The notes beneath the pieces were generated by a model that saw only the letters and a program-made list of their open reading frames with translations, searched no databases and was not told the origin of the DNA. A stretch of 8,689 nt of DNA from DASZCR01 sp035942915 (GTDB lineage Bacteria > Acidobacteriota > Blastocatellia > Pyrinomonadales > Pyrinomonadaceae): NCBI GenBank assembly GCA_035942915.1, contig DASZCR010000101.1, forward strand, positions 1 to 8,689. Reading direction: 5' to 3'. Both the position numbers and the translations under genes were made by a program. Numbering within the stretch: position 1 is the first letter of the stretch; every line of letters begins with the position of its first letter. Positions 1 to 4,354 of the stretch are shown in pieces.

Positions 1-51
1 GCTTGGGCCAGAGGCGAGAGTTGGGCCAAGGGCGCGGTCGCCATCGGGTAA
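1..51 (+). CDS. Possible C-terminal tail of an upstream gene (partial)
   Basis: Frame 1 is open from the left edge to a TAA at 49-51 and would encode a 16-residue tail, AWARGESWAKGAVAIG. Most third codon positions are G or C, as in the real genes of this window, and a strong hairpin lies 33 bases beyond the stop, as expected at the end of a transcript. The stretch is too short to identify a family, and frame 3 is also open through here, so this is a tentative call. No function is proposed. Confidence 0.33.
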   Translation, partial: AWARGESWAKGAVAIG

Positions 52-84
52 ACGGTGACGCCGGCCCCTCGCTGACAGAAAGGG

Positions 85-118
85 GAAGTGAGAGTCACCG
101 CCGGGTGGCTCTCACTTC
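85..118 (+). terminator. Strong hairpin, probable terminator of the upstream gene
   Basis: Positions 85-99 pair with 104-118 over 15 bp (one G-T pair, the rest Watson-Crick), closing a 4-base loop GCCG. A G-rich run with preceding As (gaaagggg) sits just upstream, but only tctc follows the stem, so the classical U tract is missing. The location between a likely gene end at 51 and a new gene at 253 supports a terminator role. From 119 to 252 I see no convincing promoter hexamers for the next gene. Confidence 0.6.
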
Positions 119-252
119 TCAAGTCCGGTCTTGCCCTGTCACGCGAAAGAAGTAGCTCGCGGGTCGCACGTCACGCGGAAGTTTTCCTCTCGACACGTCC
201 GCGCGCAGGGTCTTGAATCCTCTTGCATGATTCGGAAGTGAGGTTCTAAAAG

Positions 253-1287
253 ATGAAACGAAGAGTCTTTATCTATTCGCTTATGCTCGTATGTCTGGCG
301 ACCGGCGGGGTCGCCTACGGCCAGACGCAAGCCCCGAAGGCTTGTCCCTTCAACATCGTCGGCACGTGGAAATCGGAAGCTTCGACCGGGAGTCCAATCT
401 TTTTCCGCTTCGCGCCCGACGGCACAGTCACACTGCTGTCTAGCTCGACGGACATCCCTGACTCGGACTTCGAGGTGTTGGCGGCGGTGAAGTATGAGTT
501 GGACAAACCGTCCGCGCCCAAACGTCTCGACATCATCGCCGAGCGCGGTAACGAAGTCTTCGGCAGGGGCACCACCTCATTGACCGTCACAGAGTTTAGT
601 GACGACAGCTTCACGACCGTCAATCCCATCACACACGCGGGACTGACGCGTTGGGTCAGAGCCAAAACGAACCGCTACTTTCTGACGTTCGCCGCGCGCG
701 GCGTGCCGGTCACAGGTTTTAGCGACGACAACTCCACGACGATACATCCCGAACGAGGCCGACACACACAGACGACTTACGGCGGCCCGGCCTTCGCCAT
801 CTGGACTAAACTTGATGGACGCCGCACAGAAGTCGACACACTCGGCATCCATCTGGTTACAGACCGCACGGGTCTTGTCGTGCCGACTATGGGCACAATC
901 CCGGCGGCGCTTCACAAAGAGTTCTTAAACGAGAGCCGCAAAGAGTCAGACGTGATGATTCGCTTCGAGTTGACCGAGGCTGAATACGTCAGAACCCATA
1001 AGGTGTTCAAGACTTGGGAGAAGCGCGTGCAGAACAAGACGCTCCTCTACGACGACCCTTATCTGAACGCGATGGAGTTCCTGCGTAGAACAGCCGAGAG
1101 CCTCAATCAGTGCGGCGAGAAGGTCAACCTGCACAAACTCACCTGGCACACCAATGACAAGATTGTCACACAGTACAATGTTCCGCAGCACCCGCTGGAA
1201 TACATCCGCGACATGAGGAAGAAGAACGACCAACTCCACGTCACGGATGAAAGGTTCCCCACCAACTGGCGACCGACGCAGTTCTAA
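253..1287 (+). CDS. Secreted two-domain protein of unknown function (lipocalin-like N-terminus, degenerate papain-like C-terminus?)
   Basis: I do not recognise a named family. Residues 1-24 form a signal peptide (MKRR, hydrophobic stretch, cleavage likely after AYGQ or nearby), so the product is exported. Residues about 35-137 look like a small lipocalin-like beta-barrel: GTWK at 37-40, the strand FRFAPDGTVT at 51-60, and a closing TRWVRA at 132-137. Residues about 140-325 resemble, in order of segments, permuted papain-fold (NlpC/P60-like) exported proteins: a GGPAFAIW segment at 177-184, a FELTEAEY segment at 238-245, then Y-LNAMEFLRR at 270-279. In active relatives, as I remember them, these positions carry GHAF (His) and NCxxF (Cys). 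Here they read P179 and A273, so the domain may be catalytically dead. Cysteines are C14 in the signal peptide and C31 and C287. The ATG at 253 is preceded by gtgagg at 238-243 with 9-base spacing. The gene is apparently monocistronic, bounded by hairpins at 85-118 and 1337-1374. The fold assignments are inference; the export signal is firm. Confidence 0.8.
   Translation: MKRRVFIYSLMLVCLATGGVAYGQTQAPKACPFNIVGTWKSEASTGSPIFFRFAPDGTVTLLSSSTDIPDSDFEVLAAVKYELDKPSAPKRLDIIAERGNEVFGRGTTSLTVTEFSDDSFTTVNPITHAGLTRWVRAKTNRYFLTFAARGVPVTGFSDDNSTTIHPERGRHTQTTYGGPAFAIWTKLDGRRTEVDTLGIHLVTDRTGLVVPTMGTIPAALHKEFLNESRKESDVMIRFELTEAEYVRTHKVFKTWEKRVQNKTLLYDDPYLNAMEFLRRTAESLNQCGEKVNLHKLTWHTNDKIVTQYNVPQHPLEYIRDMRKKNDQLHVTDERFPTNWRPTQF
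595..750 (+). repeat. Degenerate internal 33-base repeat within the first gene
   Basis: Two copies at 595-627 and 718-750 match at 26 of 33 bases by my count. They encode FSDDSFTTVNP (residues 115-125) and FSDDNSTTIHP (156-166), each preceded by VTx. The first copy lies at the end of the lipocalin-like part and the second at the start of the C-terminal part. This may be a short internal duplication or convergence on an acidic beta-turn motif. Confidence 0.5.
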
Positions 1288-1336
1288 AGCCGTCGGCAAA
1301 CCGTCTCGACCTCTGCTCGCCCCGACAACTCTCAGA

Positions 1337-1374
1337 CGAAAGGCGCGTTGCCACTATCGGCAACGCGCCTTTCG
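1337..1374 (+). terminator. Perfect 16-bp hairpin, probable bidirectional-type terminator
   Basis: Positions 1337-1352 pair perfectly with 1359-1374 around the 6-base loop ACTATC. The stem starts cgaaaggcgcg and ends cgcgcctttcg, so it carries As at its left foot and Ts at its right foot, but no T tract lies beyond it. It begins 50 bases after the stop of the first gene and ends before the promoter of the next operon, which is where a terminator is expected. Confidence 0.75.
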
Positions 1375-1414
1375 CGCAAGAGGACAACACTTTTGCTCTT
1401 CTCAAAGATTTTCT

Positions 1415-1443
1415 TTGACTTTGTCGTCTAAAACATATATTAG
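1415..1443 (+). promoter_or_regulatory. Probable sigma-70-type promoter of the protease-TrmB operon
   Basis: TTGACT at 1415-1420 (five of six matches to the -35 consensus) is followed after 17 bases by TATTAG at 1438-1443. TATATT at 1436-1441 is an alternative -10 with a 15-base spacer. The region is markedly AT-rich against a GC-rich background and lies about 45-75 bases upstream of the start codon. The -10 overlaps the dyad at 1440-1459. Confidence 0.6.
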
Positions 1444-1459
1444 TAGTTTGAACTACTAA
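1440..1459. promoter_or_regulatory. Perfect dyad overlapping the -10, probable repressor operator
   Basis: The arms TTAGTAGTT (1440-1448) and AACTACTAA (1451-1459) are exact reverse complements separated by the two bases TG. A 2-base gap is too short for a stable RNA loop at full stem length, so a DNA site for a dimeric regulator is more likely than a transcript hairpin. It covers the 3' part of the -10 and the expected transcription start, where binding would block RNA polymerase. The regulator is unknown. The TrmB-family protein encoded in the same operon is one candidate; a BlaI/MecI-like winged-helix repressor encoded elsewhere is another. Confidence 0.6.
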
Positions 1460-1473
1460 CAGGGTCTTTTGAG

Positions 1474-1479
1474 AAGGAG
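1474..1479 (+). promoter_or_regulatory. Shine-Dalgarno AAGGAG that decides the protease start
   Basis: AAGGAG ends 9 bases before the ATG at 1489 and only 1 base before another ATG at 1481. The 1481 ATG would make a three-codon minigene (Met-Ala-Gln-stop) whose TGA overlaps the 1489 ATG. Spacing strongly favours 1489. Confidence 0.7.
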
Positions 1480-1488
1480 CATGGCTCA

Positions 1489-3066
1489 ATGAAGTCGCAA
1501 ATGAGACGGGCTTTCTGGTTCGCGTGCATTTTCTTTGCGGCGCTCGCGCCGGTGGCGGCTCAGGGCATGCCGACGGCTGCGGAGACGTTGGCGCGCGTGC
1601 GCGCGGCCGTCGGCTACGAGCGGCTGCGAGGCCATACGAACGGCGTGGTCGCGGAGGGCACAACGCGCTTTCGCGGCCTCGATTCCAATTTCACCTTCCT
1701 GTTCGCGCCCGACGGCCGATTTCGCAGCGACATTGAAGGGCCGCTCGGAGTCATCAGCGGCTTCGACGGGGCGACCGGGTGGCAAGTTGATTGGTCTGGG
1801 ATGCCGCACGTGCTCGAACTTGAAGACCTCGAAGTTACGCAGTTTCATGCGTGGATACACACAGGCCGCTGGCTGGCCGAAGATGGGCCGTTCGCTGTCT
1901 CGCTTGTCGCTGAGAAGACCGATGACAAGCAGGTCGCACTCAAGCTCGCGCGCAAGAAGGGTGTGCTGGAAGCGTTGCTGTTCGTTGACCGCGCGACATG
2001 GCTGCCAAAGACCGTGACGCGCGAAGAGGGCGGAGGGGAGGTGATGGAACTGAGCGACTACCGCGAGGCGTTGGGCTTCCGTCTGCCACACCGTCTCACA
2101 CGCGCTGTCGGCGGCGTGACGAGCATCTACGAAATTCGGACGGTGGCAGCGGCCAAGCACGATTCACGCAGGCGCTTTGAACCTATGACGAAGCGACCGA
2201 CAGATGCGCGTTGGGATGGGTCTGTGCCTGCGCGTATCGAGGTGCGACGTGTCAGGTCTGGTCATCTGCTCGTGCATCCGCTGGTCAACGGCAAGGATGT
2301 CGGATGGTTTATTCTCGACAGCGGGGCGAGCGCGATGGTGATTGATTTGAAAGTGGCTGACCAGCTAGGGATGCCCGCGTTCGGTGAGATAGTCGCGGTC
2401 GGCGCGGCCGGTTCGACGAAGGCGCGCTTTCGACAAGGAGAGACGTTCATGCTCGGCCCCGTGACGCTCAAAGGGACGCGCTATCTTGAACTCGACCTCA
2501 AGTTTCTGACAGATGCCTTCGGCGTTCCCATCGGCGGCATCTGCGGACGCGACCTCTTCATGCGTGCCGCTGTCGAGATAGACATGTCAACCGATTCGGT
2601 CGCCATCCATGAGCCGACGCGCTACCGGCTCGAAGGGGCAAGCTGGCAGGAGTTGTTCTTCAGCGGTCGCAACCCGGTCGTGCGCGCACGCTTTGAGGGG
2701 CACGAAGGGCTCTTCAGGCTCGACACCGGTGCAGGTCAAACCGTCTCAATGCACACGCCTGCCGTCGAACGCTACAAGCTGCTCTCCGGACGTGAGACGC
2801 GCGCGAGCAGGTCGGGCGGCGTCGGCGGCTCGCAGGCCTCGCGTGCGGGAAAGCTCGCATGGTTCGAGTTCGCAGGCCGTCGCTTCGAGGCTCTGGACGT
2901 GGAGTTTGCAGGTACTAGCGAGGGCGCATTCTCCGACGTGTACACGACAGGCAATATCGGCACAGGGATACTGCGGGAGTTTCGCATTGTCTTCGACTAC
3001 GGGAACAAGCGCGTCGCATTCGCGCCGCACAGAGCGGCGAAGCCTGCGGGGGCGGGCGCGCGTTGA
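1489..3066 (+). CDS. Exported tandem retropepsin-like aspartic protease with N-terminal LolA-like domain
   Basis: Predicted periplasmic or secreted peptidase of the bacterial aspartyl-protease (retropepsin-like) group. Residues 1-25 are a signal peptide with cleavage probably at VAAQ-GM. Residues about 28-230 form a beta-rich region of the outer-membrane lipoprotein sorting type (LolA/LolB-like): TLARVRAAVG near the start, then FLFAPDGRFRSDIEG, and GFDGATGWQVD at 91-101. Two retropepsin-like lobes follow. Lobe 1 (about 250-378) has the catalytic triplet D277-S278-G279 in FILDSGAS and the partner motif IGGICGRDLF at 348-357. Lobe 2 (about 390-515) has D412-T413-G414 in FRLDTGAG and a NIGTGILREF motif at 489-498. 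With one Asp per lobe, the two lobes could form a pepsin-like active site within one chain. The 525-residue length fits this architecture. The stop overlaps the TTG start of the TrmB-family gene, indicating an operon. Substrate is unknown, and processing could be needed since the LolA-like part is of similar size to the protease part. Confidence 0.85.
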   Translation: MKSQMRRAFWFACIFFAALAPVAAQGMPTAAETLARVRAAVGYERLRGHTNGVVAEGTTRFRGLDSNFTFLFAPDGRFRSDIEGPLGVISGFDGATGWQVDWSGMPHVLELEDLEVTQFHAWIHTGRWLAEDGPFAVSLVAEKTDDKQVALKLARKKGVLEALLFVDRATWLPKTVTREEGGGEVMELSDYREALGFRLPHRLTRAVGGVTSIYEIRTVAAAKHDSRRRFEPMTKRPTDARWDGSVPARIEVRRVRSGHLLVHPLVNGKDVGWFILDSGASAMVIDLKVADQLGMPAFGEIVAVGAAGSTKARFRQGETFMLGPVTLKGTRYLELDLKFLTDAFGVPIGGICGRDLFMRAAVEIDMSTDSVAIHEPTRYRLEGASWQELFFSGRNPVVRARFEGHEGLFRLDTGAGQTVSMHTPAVERYKLLSGRETRASRSGGVGGSQASRAGKLAWFEFAGRRFEALDVEFAGTSEGAFSDVYTTGNIGTGILREFRIVFDYGNKRVAFAPHRAAKPAGAGAR

Positions 3067-3923
3067 GCGCCGAGCAGAGCGTCCGGGCGCTCGTCAATCT
3101 CGGATTCACAGGGCTTGAGGCGGAAGTCTACACGGCGCTTGCGCAACACCCGCCGATGACCGGCTATCGTGTCGCGCAGGTGCTCGGTAAACCTGCGGCG
3201 AACGTCTACAAGGCGATTGAGTCGTTGCAGGCGAAGGGGGCTGTGATAGTTGATGACGGCGCGAACCGCGTCTGCCATGCCGTGCCGGTTGAAGAGTTGC
3301 TCGGACTGCTTGAGCGCAGCTTCCGCGAAAGCCGCGAGCGAGCGGCGGCGGCACTCGCAGAGTTGCAGAGCGTATCGGCCGACGACCGCGTCTATCAACT
3401 ACGTTCGCGTGAACAGGTGATGGAGCGGTGCCGGCGTATGCTCGCGCGCGCCGAGCGGGTCGCCTTGCTCGACGCCTTCCCTGCCCCTCTGGATGAACTG
3501 CGGCCGGAGGCGGAAGCCGCTGCTGCGCGCGGGGTGACGGTCGGCGTCAAGGCTTACGAGCCGGTGTCTCTGCGCGAGGCGGAGGTCTTCGTCTACCCGG
3601 ATGGCCGCGCCGTCATCAGCCGTTGGCCGGGTCAGTGGGTTAACGTCGTCGTCGATGGGCGTGAACATCTCCTCGCGCTGCTCACGCGCGACGGGCGCAG
3701 TGTCCATCAGGCCGTGTGGAGCGAGAGCACGTATTTGTCTTGGGTGTACCACAGCGCGGTTGCGAGAGAGTTGATTCTGGCAGATGTCGAAAGACGGATT
3801 GCCGAAGGCGCTTCGTCGCAGGAGTTGCGCAGCAGGATGGAACACTATCGCCGCATCGTGGCCTCGGATGCGCCCGGCTTCCAACAACTCGTCCGTCGCT
3901 TCGGCGGCCGACCTACCCGTTGA
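3063..3923 (+). CDS. TrmB-family transcriptional regulator
   Basis: Cytoplasmic DNA-binding regulator. Residues 1-65 hold a TrmB-type winged helix: ALVNLGFTGLEAEVYTAL (9-26), then TGYRVAQVLGKPAANVYKAIESLQAKGAV, where the recognition helix is near 44-56. A helical linker at about 74-104 (EELLGLLERSFRESRERAAAALAEL) is likely a dimerising coiled coil. Residues about 110-235 match the PLD-like effector part of TrmB proteins (RVALLDAFPAPLDEL; later GREHLLALLTRDG and HQAVWSESTYLSW). The start is a TTG at 3063 that overlaps the protease stop (TTGA), and the winged helix begins only a few residues later, so no later start fits. The G-rich stretch just upstream can act as a ribosome site, and translational coupling is likely. 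TrmB relatives often sense sugars and control transport or central carbon genes; the effector here cannot be read from sequence. It may act on its own operon through the dyad at 1440-1459 (inference). Confidence 0.85.
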   Translation: MSAEQSVRALVNLGFTGLEAEVYTALAQHPPMTGYRVAQVLGKPAANVYKAIESLQAKGAVIVDDGANRVCHAVPVEELLGLLERSFRESRERAAAALAELQSVSADDRVYQLRSREQVMERCRRMLARAERVALLDAFPAPLDELRPEAEAAAARGVTVGVKAYEPVSLREAEVFVYPDGRAVISRWPGQWVNVVVDGREHLLALLTRDGRSVHQAVWSESTYLSWVYHSAVARELILADVERRIAEGASSQELRSRMEHYRRIVASDAPGFQQLVRRFGGRPTR

Positions 3924-3929
3924 ACGATT

Positions 3930-3952
3930 GTCTGATGTCAGGCTGAGCTTTT
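3930..3952 (+). terminator. Weak hairpin plus T run after the TrmB gene
   Basis: GTCTG (3930-3934) can pair with CAGGC (3939-3943; one T-G pair) around ATGT, and a TTTT run lies at 3949-3952. The stem is only 5 bp, so termination efficiency is doubtful and some read-through into the PadR-permease operon is possible. Confidence 0.25.
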
Positions 3953-3981
3953 CCTATTGCCTCCCAATATGAAGTGTGGTA

Positions 3982-4004
3982 CTCCTATGCCTAACCCATA
4001 GGAG
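3982..4004 (+). promoter_or_regulatory. Hairpin covering the PadR Shine-Dalgarno (or PadR operator)
   Basis: CTCCTATG (3982-3989) pairs perfectly with CATAGGAG (3997-4004) around the 7-base loop CCTAACC. The right arm contains most of the ribosome binding site GGAGG (4001-4005), which lies 7 bases before the ATG at 4013. As RNA it would hide the ribosome site; as DNA it is a dyad that the PadR protein or another dimer could bind. A second, mutually exclusive partner for the same site exists upstream: GCCTCC at 3959-3964 against GGAGGC at 4001-4006. No convincing promoter hexamers were seen in 3924-4012. Confidence 0.5.
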
Positions 4005-4012
4005 GCCGTTTG

Positions 4013-4354
4013 ATGAGTGACAAAGCGGACGTTTGGCAGGGCACACTCGCCCTCATGGTGCTCAAGACGCTCGAAGCCCTTGGACCCTTGCATGGCTACG
4101 GCATCGCGAGACGCATCGAGCAGACGAGCGGCGGCCTGCTCTCCATCAACTACGGCACGCTCTATCCCGCGCTCCTTAAGCTGGAACAGGAAGGCTACAT
4201 CTCGTCCGAGTGGGGCGCGTCCGACAACAACCGCAAGGCCAAGTTCTACAAACTGACACGCGCCGGTCGCAAACAGCTTACGAAAGAGACGCGCGAGTGG
4301 GAGCGGACGACGGCTATTCTGGCGCGGTTCTTTGCGCCGTTGGAGGAGTCCTGA
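4013..4354 (+). CDS. PadR-family transcriptional regulator
   Basis: A 113-residue winged-helix repressor of the short PadR type found in front of MacB-like permeases. Visible family features are QGTLALMVLKTLEALGPLHGYGIARRIEQTS (about residues 9-39), the recognition segment INYGTLYPALLKLEQEGYI (45-63), the wing EWGASDNNRKAKFYKLT (65-81), and a C-terminal helix with GRKQLTKETREW that normally makes the dimer. The ATG at 4013 is preferred over the TTG directly before it because GGAGG (4001-4005) is spaced 7 bases from the ATG. The gene ends in an ATGA overlap with the permease start, so the two are cotranscribed and probably translationally coupled. PadR proteins of this type usually repress their own operon and are released by a small molecule, often a toxic compound; the ligand here is unknown. 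Confidence 0.93.
   Translation: MSDKADVWQGTLALMVLKTLEALGPLHGYGIARRIEQTSGGLLSINYGTLYPALLKLEQEGYISSEWGASDNNRKAKFYKLTRAGRKQLTKETREWERTTAILARFFAPLEES

Noticed and set aside
1..28. Direct repeat TTGGGCCA at 3-10 and 21-28
   Set aside because: Only two 8-base copies, probably repeated codons (Trp-Ala) in the tail of the upstream gene.
1247..1459. 70-codon plus-strand frame spanning the intergenic region
   Set aside because: It starts inside the first gene, runs through the perfect terminator hairpin and the promoter, and resembles no protein.
1481..1492. Three-codon leader minigene (Met-Ala-Gln-stop) overlapping the protease start
   Set aside because: Its ATG lies one base after AAGGAG, too close for initiation; most likely chance.
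1486..2160. Minus-strand 224-residue open frame
   Set aside because: Antisense shadow of the protease gene's signal peptide and LolA-like region; no motif and no ribosome site.
3399..3887. Minus-strand 162-residue open frame
   Set aside because: Antisense shadow of the TrmB-family gene.
4210..4353. Upstream extension of the permease reading frame
   Set aside because: The extension overlaps PadR in another frame and encodes no prefix-domain sequence; the ATGA start at 4354 gives the normal ADOP N-terminus.
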